DNA of 64,000 nucleotides from Ottowia oryzae (GTDB lineage Bacteria; Pseudomonadota; Gammaproteobacteria; Burkholderiales; Burkholderiaceae_C). Made by a program: the position numbers and the translations under genes. This document shows, piece by piece, positions 16,525 through 24,529 of the stretch (its first letter is position 1; every line of letters begins with the position of its first letter). Under the pieces are notes generated by a model. That model was not told where the DNA came from and made no database searches. It worked only from the letters and a program-made list of their open reading frames with translations. Location of the stretch: contig NZ_CP027666.1 in NCBI RefSeq assembly GCF_003008535.1, positions 868,001 to 932,000 of the forward strand, written 5' to 3'.

Positions 16525-17322
16525 ATGCCCCGCCAATTCGTTGACCTGTCGATCTACTTGGAGAACGACGTGGTCTCCGATCCACCCGCGTTCGCGCCCA
16601 AGATCCAGTACTTTGACCACAAGAACTCGTTCGAGCAGATGGCGCCGTTTTTCCCCGGCCTGAAGCAGGAAGATCTGCCCGACGGCGACGTGTGGGCGGT
16701 GGAGACGGTCCAGCTGTCCACCCACAACGGCACCCATCTGGACGCGCCCTACCACTTCCACAGCACCATGGACAAGGCGCTGGGCGAGAAGAGGCGCGCC
16801 TGGACCATCGATGAAGTGCCGCTGGAGTGGTGCTTTCAGCCCGGCGTGAAGCTGGACTTCCGCGCCATGCCCGATGGGTACGTGGTGACCGCTGCCGACG
16901 TGGAAGCGGAGCTGAAACGCATCGGCCACGCGCTGAGCCCGCTGGAGATCGTGGTGGTGAACACCCGCGCCGGCAGCCGCTATGGGCACAACGACTTCGT
17001 CAGCGCCGGTTGCGGCATGGGCTACGACGCCACCATGTACCTGCTTGAGCGTGGCGTGCGCCTGACCGGCACCGACGCCTGGAGCTGGGACGCGCCCTTC
17101 GTCTACACCGCGGAAAAATACGCTGCCACGCAAGACGCCAGCCTGATCTGGGAAGGCCACAAGGCCGGCCGTGACATCGGCTACTGTCACCTGGAAAAGC
17201 TGCACAACCTGGAAGTGCTGCCGCCCACGGGCTTTTACATCAGCTGCTTTCCGCACAAGATTCGCGGTGCGTCAGCGGGGTGGACGCGGGCGGTGGCGAT
17301 TTTTGATGAAGGTTTGAAGTGA
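16525..17322 (+). CDS. Cyclase-family metal-dependent hydrolase
   Basis: A 265-residue protein of the cyclase/kynurenine-formamidase-like family. The metal-binding signature HNGTHLDAPYHFH (His-67, His-71, Asp-73, His-77) is intact, and the family's C-terminal GFYISCFPHKIRGASAGWTRAVAI is present. Members hydrolyse formamides, isatin or lactone-like cyclic amides and esters. The start has an AAGGA site (GAAGGAAAAC). It lies 32 bases after the lactonase gene and ahead of a fumarylacetoacetase, consistent with ring opening in a catabolic route. The substrate is unknown. Confidence 0.87.
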   Translation: MPRQFVDLSIYLENDVVSDPPAFAPKIQYFDHKNSFEQMAPFFPGLKQEDLPDGDVWAVETVQLSTHNGTHLDAPYHFHSTMDKALGEKRRAWTIDEVPLEWCFQPGVKLDFRAMPDGYVVTAADVEAELKRIGHALSPLEIVVVNTRAGSRYGHNDFVSAGCGMGYDATMYLLERGVRLTGTDAWSWDAPFVYTAEKYAATQDASLIWEGHKAGRDIGYCHLEKLHNLEVLPPTGFYISCFPHKIRGASAGWTRAVAIFDEGLK

Positions 17323-17465
17323 CACCCCGTGAAATGGACGCACTCCCTGTGGCACTGACGCGCCTCCCCGTCTGCTGCGCGAAGGGGGATCACACCCGTT
17401 CCCGGCGCAGGTCGTGGAACGGCGTCTGCTGGAGTGGCCTGCTCCGCGGCCGTTGGATGGGCGTT
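17323..17465 (+). repeat. Long dispersed repeat, copy C
   Basis: Third unit of the family. It contains CTCCCTGTGGCACTGACGCG, CTGCGCGAAGGGGGATCAC, TTCCCGGCGCAGGTCGTGG and GGCCTGCTCCGCGGCCGTT. It is nearest in sequence to copy A and lies between the cyclase and fumarylacetoacetase genes. Confidence 0.7.
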
Positions 17466-17496
17466 GAGGGCGGCGTGCCAAAGGTTGGCAGCTGCC

Positions 17497-17556
17497 ATTT
17501 GAATGAAATTGGGCTGTAGCGCTTGTCCATAAAGCGCAAGCAGCTATTGATTCGTG
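17497..17556 (+). repeat. Dispersed palindromic repeat, copy 7
   Basis: TGCCATTTGAATGAAATT at the left and GCGCTTGTCCATAAAGCGC as the central hairpin (GCGCTT/AAGCGC), then AAGCAGCTATTGATTCGTGA. It ends eight bases before the fumarylacetoacetase start codon, so it lies in that gene's leader. Confidence 0.75.
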
Positions 17557-17563
17557 AGTAAAA

Positions 17564-18889
17564 ATGACCAGGCTCGACGCGACCCATGACCCTGCTGCGC
17601 GCAGTTGGTTGGCTGCTGCCAACGCATCCGGCGGCGACTTTCCCATCCAGAACCTTCCGTTTGCCGTACTGCGGCGGCGCGGCCGCGCGGAGGCGTTCCG
17701 GGGTGCGGTGGCCATCGGCGACCAGGCGCTGGACTTGGCGGCGCTGCATGGCCATGGCGCGCTTTCGGGCGATGTTCAGACGGTGCTCGGCCTTGCCGCA
17801 CGGCCGGCGCTCAATGACTTCATGGCTGCGGGCCCGCAGGCCTGGCACGCGCTGCGCATGGCGCTGTTCGACGCGCTGCACACCAGCGCCAACGGTGGCA
17901 CGCAACAGATCCTGCGCGGTTGCCTGATCCCGCTGGCGGAGGTGGAATACGCGCTGCCGACGCGTATCGGCGACTACACCGACTTCTACACCTCCATCCA
18001 CCACGCCATCAATGTTGGCAAGCTGCTGTTCCCCGACAACCCGCTTACGCCCAACTTCCAGTGGCTGCCCATCGCGTACCACGGCCGCGCCAGCAGCGTG
18101 GTGGTCAGCGGCACCGACTTCCAGCGCCCCAACGGCCAAGCTATGCCACCCGGCGCCAAAACGCCGGTCTACACGCCGTGCACGCGGCTGGACTACGAAT
18201 TGGAAATGGGCTTTTTCATCGGCCCCGGCAATGCAATGGGCAAGCCGGTGAAGCTGGCCGATGCAGAGCAGCACATCTTCGGCATGTGCCTGCTCAACGA
18301 CTGGTCGGCGCGCGACCACCAGTTCTGGGAAATGGCGCCGCTGGGCCCCTTCCTTGGTAAGAACTTCTGCACCAGCATTTCGCCCTGGATCGTCACCATG
18401 GAAGCGCTGGCGCCGTACCGCGTACCTTTGCCGCGTTCGGGGGACGACCCGCAGCCGCTGGCCTACCTGGACGACACAACCAACCGCGCTCACGGCGGGT
18501 TGGACGTGCAGCTGTCGGTCACCATCGAAACCGCGCGACACCGCGCGCGTGATTGGCCGGCGGCCGAGATCACGCGAACCAGCTTTCGCCACCAGTACTG
18601 GACCGTCGCGCAGATGCTGGCGCAGCACACCGTGGGCGGCTGCAACCTGCAGCCGGGCGACTTGTGCGGCACCGGCACCATCAGCGGCCCCACACACGCC
18701 GAGGCTGGCGCCATCGTGGAGCTGAGCGTGGGCGGCAGCCAGCCCATCACGCTGGGTGGTACGGACGAGCAGCGCACCTTCCTGCTGGACGGCGACGCGG
18801 TCATCCTGCGGGGTTGGTGCGAAAAGCTGGGTGCGGCGCGCATCGGCTTTGGCGAATGCCGGGGCATGGTGCTGCCAGCTCAGGCGTGA
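17564..18889 (+). CDS. fahA: Fumarylacetoacetase
   Basis: Full-length two-domain fumarylacetoacetate hydrolase, 441 residues. It normally cleaves fumarylacetoacetate to fumarate and acetoacetate at the end of tyrosine breakdown. An N-terminal SH3-like domain covers about 1-115. The catalytic domain carries the metal-site block DFYTSIHHA, QWLPIAYHGRASS, and LNDWSARDHQFWEMAPLGPFLGKNF. No homogentisate dioxygenase adjoins it; instead it ends the ABC-lactonase-cyclase cluster. It may therefore serve a fumarylacetoacetate-like intermediate of that route as well as, or instead of, tyrosine catabolism. Confidence 0.93.
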   Translation: MTRLDATHDPAARSWLAAANASGGDFPIQNLPFAVLRRRGRAEAFRGAVAIGDQALDLAALHGHGALSGDVQTVLGLAARPALNDFMAAGPQAWHALRMALFDALHTSANGGTQQILRGCLIPLAEVEYALPTRIGDYTDFYTSIHHAINVGKLLFPDNPLTPNFQWLPIAYHGRASSVVVSGTDFQRPNGQAMPPGAKTPVYTPCTRLDYELEMGFFIGPGNAMGKPVKLADAEQHIFGMCLLNDWSARDHQFWEMAPLGPFLGKNFCTSISPWIVTMEALAPYRVPLPRSGDDPQPLAYLDDTTNRAHGGLDVQLSVTIETARHRARDWPAAEITRTSFRHQYWTVAQMLAQHTVGGCNLQPGDLCGTGTISGPTHAEAGAIVELSVGGSQPITLGGTDEQRTFLLDGDAVILRGWCEKLGAARIGFGECRGMVLPAQA

Positions 18890-18949
18890 GTCAAATTGAC
18901 GGCAGCGCTTGATTTACCGGCGCTAGACGCTATTGAAACCATAGTTTCC
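18888..18949 (+). repeat. Dispersed palindromic repeat, copy 8
   Basis: GAGTCAAATTGACGGCAGCG, CTTGATTTACCGGCGC, TAGACGCTATTGAAACCAT. It overlaps the last base pairs of the fumarylacetoacetase stop region and stands in the convergent gap before the zinc-ribbon gene. Confidence 0.7.
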
Positions 18950-19335
18950 GCTGAATCGGAGGTGGCGCTCACGCCTGGCATGGCCGCGCCAGGCGATCCA
19001 CCAGCCCGCAGCCGCCAGGCCGCCCGCTTCCCCTCATGCGCCCGCCGTGTGCCAAGGCCATGTTGCGCGCCATCGCCAAGCCGGGTGGCTACCTTCGGCG
19101 ACGATGGCTTGCTGCAGCGCTTTCCTGCCGCGCAGAGGGCGATCTGGAAACGGCCTACCGCGGCTGGGGCGAGCCTGTGCAGCGCGTACTGCCAGCCGCA
19201 CGGCGGTATGCTGACCCCGACGCGCTACACCATCTCGCGCGTTTCCATGGGGGCAGATTCATCCCTTCTGGCGCGGCACGGTCACCGGCGGGCGCTTTCA
19301 TTGAGTGGCCTGCGGGGGGCAAAGACAAGCGGGCG
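18950..19335. other. Intergenic region without recognised gene
   Basis: About 390 bases between two convergent genes. Two plus-strand frames stay open for a while, but neither has a ribosome site, a recognisable domain or the codon bias of neighbours. It may be decayed coding sequence, but the source cannot be named. Confidence 0.5.
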
Positions 19336-20079
19336 TCAGCGGGTCAGGACGCGCCAGACCAGTTCCAGCCCGGCGGCCCACAGGTCCCCCGAGTCCGCGG
19401 CGCTGCCTTGCTGCCAGCGCTCTTTTTGCTCTTCGCGTTGCTGGCGCGCGCGGTCGCGCTCGATGCTGACCAGCGCGTCGGCCAGGTCGGTGGCGCGCGG
19501 ACCTTCCTCGGCGCGCTCTTGCTTGCGGCCCAGGTTCGACAGCGCTTTTTCCACCGCCTGCGGGTCCAGCAGCGACAGCGCTGCCCGGCAGTACGAGCAG
19601 GCGTGCTCCTTGCGCAAATCCACCGGCGCGCCGCAGCTGGTGCATTCGATCACCTTCACGCGCTCGGCCAGGTCTTCGATCTCGGGCCGCGTGAGCTGGC
19701 GCACGAAGCCCTTTTCGATCATGAAGGATGAAAACGTGGTGAAGCGGCCATGCCGCTCGGGGCAGCGGTGGGTGAAATAGCGGCCGCTCTTGACCACGTC
19801 CACGCCCTCCGCCAGCGTGCGGCGGCAGCGCGGGCAGTGCATGGTCTGCGCCAGCGGCGTGTGCGGGTCGTCGCGGTGCTGGTGCAAGTCGCCAAACAGG
19901 TCGATCACGCCTTGCGGCGACATGCGCAGGTTCTCGTTGCCGTCAAACCAGATGCCGTGGCAGGCGTGGCACAGGTCCAGCTCGATCTCCACGCCGTTGT
20001 GCCCGGCCACCCTGTACGCGGCCATCGGCGCTCGGCAGGAAGGGCAGGCGGTGGGGCTGGCAGCGAGGCGGGCGGGCAT
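19336..20079 (-). CDS. TFIIB-type zinc-ribbon protein
   Basis: A 247-residue cytoplasmic protein with several zinc-ribbon Cys pairs. CPSC (12-15) and CHAC (about 37-40) form the zf-TFIIB domain with the WFDGNE motif. CPRC (about 83), then CTSC and CSYC (about 147-165), form further ribbons. The last 60 residues are helical and charged. It runs convergent with fahA and divergent from rsmE. Function is unknown; proteins of this family are often annotated only by the zinc ribbon. Confidence 0.8.
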   Translation of the reverse strand: MPARLAASPTACPSCRAPMAAYRVAGHNGVEIELDLCHACHGIWFDGNENLRMSPQGVIDLFGDLHQHRDDPHTPLAQTMHCPRCRRTLAEGVDVVKSGRYFTHRCPERHGRFTTFSSFMIEKGFVRQLTRPEIEDLAERVKVIECTSCGAPVDLRKEHACSYCRAALSLLDPQAVEKALSNLGRKQERAEEGPRATDLADALVSIERDRARQQREEQKERWQQGSAADSGDLWAAGLELVWRVLTR

Positions 20080-20136
20080 GGTGCGCCGATGCTAGCGCAG
20101 CGCCCGCTACCATCGGCGCACTGTTTGCGCCCTGCC

Positions 20137-20865
20137 ATGCCCCGATTTCACGTTCCCGGCCCCCTCACACCCGATGCCGACCTGGCCTTGCCGCCGGGCG
20201 CCGCTCGCCACGTGCAGGTGCTGCGCCTGCAGCCCGGCGCCCAGATCACCCTATTCAACGGCGAAGGCGGCGAATGCTTGGCCACCGTCACCGCCATGGG
20301 CCGCAGCGACGTGCGCGTGCGCCTGGGCGAGCACCAGGCCATCGAGCGCGAGCCGCTGCGCCCCGTGCAGCTGGCCACTGGCGTGATGGCGTCCGACCGC
20401 ATGGATTGGCTGGTCGAGAAGGCCACCGAGCTGGGCGCCGCGGCGCTTACCCCCGTGCTGACCGAGCGCTGCGCGCTGCGCCTGTCGGGGGAGCGGGCGC
20501 AGAAAAAGCGCGCCCACTGGCAGGCGGTTGCTACTGCGGCTTGCGAACAAAGTGGGCGCAACCGCTTGCTGGACGTGCGCGAGCAGCTCACATTTCAGGA
20601 GCTATTGAATACCGCTGGCAGCGCAGGCGGCACGCGCTGGCTGCTTTCGCTGGACGCCGCCGCGCCGCGCCTGCACACGCTGGCCGCCGCGCTGGCGCCG
20701 GACGAGCCGGTCACGCTGCTGTCGGGCCCCGAAGGCGGCTTGAGCCCCGCCGAAGAGGCCGCCGCGCGCGCCAGCGGCTTTGCGCCCGTGCACCTGGGCC
20801 CGCGTGTGCTGCGCGCCGAAACCGCGCCGCTGGCAGCGCTGGCGGTGCTGCTGACCAGCGGCTGA
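20137..20865 (+). CDS. rsmE: 16S rRNA (uracil(1498)-N3)-methyltransferase RsmE
   Basis: A SPOUT-fold methyltransferase of 242 residues that methylates U1498 of 16S rRNA with S-adenosylmethionine. Seen are the N-terminal PUA-like part (HVQVLRLQPGAQITLFNG), LVEKATELG, CEQSGRN, and the knot motifs LLSGPEGGLSPAE and LGPRVLRAETAPLAAL. Residues about 150-165 (LTFQELLNTAGSAGG) fall where a partial palindromic repeat copy is present. The start at 20137 gives the family length. Confidence 0.95.
   Translation: MPRFHVPGPLTPDADLALPPGAARHVQVLRLQPGAQITLFNGEGGECLATVTAMGRSDVRVRLGEHQAIEREPLRPVQLATGVMASDRMDWLVEKATELGAAALTPVLTERCALRLSGERAQKKRAHWQAVATAACEQSGRNRLLDVREQLTFQELLNTAGSAGGTRWLLSLDAAAPRLHTLAAALAPDEPVTLLSGPEGGLSPAEEAAARASGFAPVHLGPRVLRAETAPLAALAVLLTSG
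20591..20632 (-). repeat. Possible partial palindromic repeat, copy 9 (inside rsmE)
   Basis: TTTCAGGAGCTATTGAATA followed by CCGCTGGCAGCGCAGGCGG resembles a shortened reverse copy. It is in frame within the linker between the PUA and SPOUT parts. The match is weaker than for other copies. Confidence 0.4.
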
Positions 20866-20896
20866 GTGCGCGGGGCCGCGCCAGCGATGAGCGTGG

Positions 20897-20955
20897 TTTG
20901 ATATCAAAATCGTAGCTGCCGGCGCTGTATCCACCTGCGCTGCGGGCGGTTTTGA
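20897..20955 (-). repeat. Dispersed palindromic repeat, copy 10
   Basis: GATATCAAAATCGTAGCTGC, CGGCGCTGTATCCACCTGCG, CTGCGGGCGGTTTTGACG. It fills the convergent gap between rsmE and the second alpha/beta hydrolase. Confidence 0.8.
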
Positions 20956-20962
20956 CGCTGAA

Positions 20963-21850
20963 CTACGGGTAAGGCGGCGCCTGGTTCAGCATGATCGCCG
21001 GGTAGCGCGCGCACAGCCATTGGCGCAGCGCCTCGTAAACCGGCTGCCGATCCAGCTCGTGCAGCAGCGCGTGAAAGTGCATCGGGAAATGGTGCGCCTG
21101 CACCACGTCGGCGGGTGCCAGGCGCGCGAACCTTTCGCTGCCTTCGGAGAAGACCAGCTGGTCTCGGCCGGCGTAGAGCAGCAGCGTGGGCAACTTCCAG
21201 CGGGGCGCGCGGGCCAGCACCTCCTCGCCGTGCTTGACGATGAAATGCGCCAGCCGCGCGGTCAGGCATTCGTGGCGCAAGCGATCCTTGCGCCACGCTT
21301 CAATCGCCTGCAGGTCGTGCGTCATGTCCTCTGCGATCGCGCGGCTTTCGATGGGCCAATGGGCGGCCACCAGCGCCATCGCACGCAGCAGGGGCGCCTG
21401 CGCTATGCGAGAGCAAACCGATAGCGCGGGTGAGGACATCACCAGCCCTTCGACGCGGCGCAGCTTGCGGCTCACCAGACGGGCGGCCACCAGCGCCCCC
21501 ATGCCCTGGCCCAGCAGGATCAAAGGCAGACGGTCGTCCATCACGGCGCGCGTGTCGTCGATGACGGTGGCCAGATCCCGCATCAGCCGGTCTTCGTCGG
21601 GCACATCGCCGCGCTGGCCGCTGGAGTCGCCGTGGCCGTACTGGTCGTACCCGCGCACGGAAAAGCCCCAGTGGTTGAGCTGGTCGGCCAGCTCGGTGTA
21701 GTTGCCTGCGTGCTCACCCAGGCCGTGCACGAGCAGCACCTGCCCGCGAATCGGCCCGCCAACCGGCAGAGGCCAGTCGTGCAGCACCAGATTGTCGTCA
21801 GGCAGGCTGCCGGGCAGCCAGGTGGAAGGGGGCGGCAGGCGGCTCGTCAA
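20963..21850 (-). CDS. Lysophospholipase-like alpha/beta hydrolase lacking Ser nucleophile
   Basis: A serine aminopeptidase S33/monoacylglycerol-lipase-like protein, 295 residues from a TTG start that overlaps the stop of the upstream M20 gene (TTGA). The HGLGEHAGNY oxyanion motif (about 42-51) and RGYDQYGHGDSSG are intact, and an acid-loop Asp is in YAGRDQLVF. The nucleophile elbow reads LLGQGMGAL, with Gly-116 (codon GGC at 21503-21505) in place of the usual Ser of GHSMGG. It is therefore unlikely to be an ordinary lipase. The TTG start is inferred from the overlap; no better start exists. Confidence 0.8.
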   Translation of the reverse strand: MTSRLPPPSTWLPGSLPDDNLVLHDWPLPVGGPIRGQVLLVHGLGEHAGNYTELADQLNHWGFSVRGYDQYGHGDSSGQRGDVPDEDRLMRDLATVIDDTRAVMDDRLPLILLGQGMGALVAARLVSRKLRRVEGLVMSSPALSVCSRIAQAPLLRAMALVAAHWPIESRAIAEDMTHDLQAIEAWRKDRLRHECLTARLAHFIVKHGEEVLARAPRWKLPTLLLYAGRDQLVFSEGSERFARLAPADVVQAHHFPMHFHALLHELDRQPVYEALRQWLCARYPAIMLNQAPPYP

Positions 21851-23319
21851 GGCATGCGGGCGATGACTTCGGCCACGGCGGCCGTCAGGCGCTTGGCATA
21901 GGGCACGTGCAGGAATTCGTTGGGCCCGTGCGCGTTGCTCTTGGGCCCCAGCACGCCGCACACCATCATCTGCGCGGTGGGAAAGCCTTCGCTGAGCTGG
22001 CTCATCAGCGGAATGGTGCCGCCCTGGCCGATATAGCCGCAGGGCGCGCCAAAGTGCGCCTGCGAAGCCGCGTCCAGCGCCTGCGCGAACCAGCTGGCCG
22101 AGGTGGGCGCGTTCCAGCCCGTGGCGCCGCCGCCGCCTTCAAACGTGACCTTGGCCTGGTAGGGCGCGTTGTCTTCCAGCAGGCGCTTCAAGTCCTGCAC
22201 CGCCTGCGCGCCGTCCACCAGCGGGGGCAGGCGCAGGCTGAGCTTGAAGGCCGTGTACGGCCGCAGCACGTTGCCCGCGTTCTGCAGGGTGGGAAGGCCC
22301 TCGGCGCCGGTCACGCTGAGCGTGGGGCGCCAGGTGCGGGCCAGCAGCGCGTCCACCGGGTCGCTGGTCATGGGCAGCACGGATTGCTCGCGCCCGCCGC
22401 AGTCGTAGTGCACCCACGGAAAACGCTTGAACAAATCGTCGCCGAGGATCGCAGCGGTGACCTTGGCCTGCTCAACGCGCTCTGCCGGCACCTCGCAATG
22501 AAAGCTGGCGGGCAACAGGCGGCCGGTGGCGCTGTCTTCCAGCCGGTCCAGCACCTGCCGCAGGATGCGGAAGCTGCTGGGCACCAGGCCGGATGCGTCG
22601 CCCGAGTGCACGCCCTCGGTCAGCACCTCCACCTTCAGCGTGCCGGCGGCCATGCCGCGCAGGCTGGTGGTCAGCCACAGCTGGTCGTAGTTGCCGGCGC
22701 CCGAATCCAGGCACACCACCAGGCCCACGTCGCCCAGGCGCGCGCGCAGCGCTTCGATGTAGGGCAGCAGGTCGGGCGAGCCGCTTTCTTCGCTGGTTTC
22801 GATCAGGCCGACGATGCGCGGGTGCGGCACGTTCTGGCTTTTCAGCGCCTGCACCGCGGCGATGGCGGCGTACACGGCGTACCCGTCGTCGGCGCCGCCG
22901 CGCCCGTACAGCTTGCCGTCTTCGTACTTGGGCGTCCACGGGCCCAGATCACCCCGCCAGCCGCTGAACTCGGGCTGCTTGTCGAGGTGGCCGTACATCA
23001 GCGCGGTCTGCGTGCTGCCGGGCTTGGTGCCCTCGATCTCAAAGAAGATCACCGGCGTGCGCTGGCCGATGCGCACCACTTCCAGCTTCAGGCCCGGCAC
23101 CTTCTGCGATTCCACCCACTGCGCGGCGTTGCGCACCACGGTGTCGATGAAGCCGTGCTGCTGCCAGTCGGCGTCGAAGGTGGGCGACTTGGCCGGGATG
23201 GCGATGTAGTCGGTCAGCTGGCGAAGGATGTCGCCGTCCCATTGCGCGTCGATCTGTTGCTGGGCGCGCGCGGCGTCGAGCAGGTTGCCGGGAAGTTCGT
23301 GGTGCACAGGGGCGTTCAT
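21847..23319 (-). CDS. M20-family metallopeptidase / dipeptidase
   Basis: A 490-residue zinc peptidase of the M20 (carnosinase/CNDP-like) family. The first metal-ligand motif is MYGHLDKQPE, followed by the bridging-Asp GRGGADDGYA and the catalytic EE pair ETSEESGSPD. A lid/dimerisation domain covers about 230-390. The C-terminal His ligand lies in KSNAHGPNEFLHVPY. It would hydrolyse dipeptides or N-acyl amino acids in the cytoplasm. The start at 23319 (MNAPVHHELPG) is chosen because upstream sequence is an unlikely leader. It precedes, and is coupled to, the hydrolase gene. Confidence 0.9.
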   Translation of the reverse strand: MNAPVHHELPGNLLDAARAQQQIDAQWDGDILRQLTDYIAIPAKSPTFDADWQQHGFIDTVVRNAAQWVESQKVPGLKLEVVRIGQRTPVIFFEIEGTKPGSTQTALMYGHLDKQPEFSGWRGDLGPWTPKYEDGKLYGRGGADDGYAVYAAIAAVQALKSQNVPHPRIVGLIETSEESGSPDLLPYIEALRARLGDVGLVVCLDSGAGNYDQLWLTTSLRGMAAGTLKVEVLTEGVHSGDASGLVPSSFRILRQVLDRLEDSATGRLLPASFHCEVPAERVEQAKVTAAILGDDLFKRFPWVHYDCGGREQSVLPMTSDPVDALLARTWRPTLSVTGAEGLPTLQNAGNVLRPYTAFKLSLRLPPLVDGAQAVQDLKRLLEDNAPYQAKVTFEGGGGATGWNAPTSASWFAQALDAASQAHFGAPCGYIGQGGTIPLMSQLSEGFPTAQMMVCGVLGPKSNAHGPNEFLHVPYAKRLTAAVAEVIARMP

Positions 23320-23728
23320 GGTGGGCACGGGCTGGGCCGCCGAAAACGAAAGAACGGAAGAAAGAAAAGGACGCGTTGACTTTACCTGCAACCGCCCACG
23401 CTGGCCTGATGCCATGGCGGCTTTAGAGGGCGCACCCTGACCGCGCGCAGCGCCCATGCGCCGGGGGCGTCTGCCTTGCGCGCAGGCGCGCAACGGCCCG
23501 CCCTGCGTGCCGTGGAATGCTTTGAAATCAATAGCGGTCAGCGCTGATGGGGCGGGCGCCAAAGCCGTTTTTGATATGTAACTCCGGCCATGCCTCCGCT
23601 TGCGCGGCCCGGCTCACGCCGTGCGCGGGTTGCCGCGCTGCGCCGCCGCACGCCCGACGGGTGTCCGCCTGGTGCCCGGCAGGCCGCGCGCCCTGCAGGC
23701 GAAAAACCCCTGTCGTATATTGCAGCGC
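23320..23728. other. Divergent intergenic region with one repeat copy
   Basis: These 409 bases separate the M20 peptidase (minus) from the glutathione transferase (plus). They hold one repeat copy at 23520-23578. No gene and no convincing promoter boxes were seen. This is the only divergent gap in the window that has a repeat. Confidence 0.6.
23520..23578 (-). repeat. Dispersed palindromic repeat, copy 11
   Basis: TTTGAAATCAATAGCGGTCA, GCGCTGATGGGGCGGGCGCC, AAAGCCGTTTTTGATATG. Reverse orientation, in the divergent gap upstream of the glutathione transferase. Confidence 0.75.
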
Positions 23729-24433
23729 ATGCGCACGCTCCAAGACTTCCCGATCCTTAGCAAATGGCCGGCCCGGCACCCCGACCGGCTGCAGCTGTAT
23801 TCGCTGCCCACGCCCAACGGCGTGAAGGTATCCATCATGCTGGAAGAGACCGGCCTGCCGTACGAGGCGCACCGCGTCAGCTTCGACACGCAGGACCAGC
23901 TTTCGCCCGAATTCCTGTCGCTCAACCCCAACAACAAGATTCCGGCCATCCTCGACCCTCATGGCCCGGGCGGCCAGCCGCTGGCGCTGTTTGAATCGGG
24001 CGCCATCCTGGTCTATCTGGCCGACAAGACCGGCCAGCTGATGCCGCAAGACCCCGCGCGGCGCTACGAAACGCTGCAGTGGCTGATGTTCCAGATGGGC
24101 GGCGTCGGCCCCATGTTCGGGCAGCTGGGCTTCTTTCACAAGTTCGCCGGCAAGGCCTATGAAGACAAGCGACCGCTGGGCCGCTATGTGGCCGAAAGCG
24201 AGCGCCTGCTGGGCGTGCTGAACGGCCACCTGAAAGGCAAGCGCTGGGTGATGGGCGACGACTACAGCATCGCCGACATCGCCATCTTCCCGTGGGTGCG
24301 CAACCTGATCGGCTTTTACGAGGCGCGCGATCTGGTGCACTACGACCAGTTCACCGAAGTCGACCGCGTGCTGCAAGCCTTCGTCGCGCGCCCTGCGGTG
24401 CAGCGCGGGCTGGAAATACCGCGCGCTGCCTGA
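23729..24433 (+). CDS. Glutathione S-transferase (YfcG/Ure2-like)
   Basis: A 234-residue cytosolic GST. The thioredoxin-like N-terminal domain (about 20-105) contains SLPTPNGVKVSIMLEE, LNPNNKIPAILD and the glutathione-contacting FESGAILVYLA. The helical C-terminal domain has MFGQLGFFHKFA and YSIADIAIFPWV. The N-terminal pattern with TPNGVK is typical of Nu-class YfcG/YghU enzymes, which reduce disulfides or peroxides with glutathione. No regulatory signal or obvious partner is present. Confidence 0.92.
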   Translation: MRTLQDFPILSKWPARHPDRLQLYSLPTPNGVKVSIMLEETGLPYEAHRVSFDTQDQLSPEFLSLNPNNKIPAILDPHGPGGQPLALFESGAILVYLADKTGQLMPQDPARRYETLQWLMFQMGGVGPMFGQLGFFHKFAGKAYEDKRPLGRYVAESERLLGVLNGHLKGKRWVMGDDYSIADIAIFPWVRNLIGFYEARDLVHYDQFTEVDRVLQAFVARPAVQRGLEIPRAA

Positions 24434-24454
24434 GGCCCATGCGCCGGTCTTCAA

Positions 24455-24515
24455 TGCTTTATGAGCTGCCAGCGCTTGCTCCACCAGCGCTGGCAGCTAT
24501 GCTTAACGTAGCAAA
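24455..24515. repeat. Dispersed palindromic repeat, copy 12 (13-bp perfect arms)
   Basis: The clearest palindrome of the family: AGCTGCCAGCGCT (24464-24476) and AGCGCTGGCAGCT (24486-24498) pair over 13 bp around a 9-nt loop. Both ends of the family consensus are therefore present at once. It lies between the GST and DUF72 genes, 15 bases before the latter. Confidence 0.9.
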
Positions 24516-24529
24516 AAGCGGCTAAAGCC

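Noticed and set aside
18950..19335. Open plus-strand frames that looked like a possible extra gene or pseudogene between fahA and the zinc-ribbon gene.
   Set aside because: No ribosome site, domain or family similarity that can be named; the evidence is too weak to call a gene or a pseudogene.
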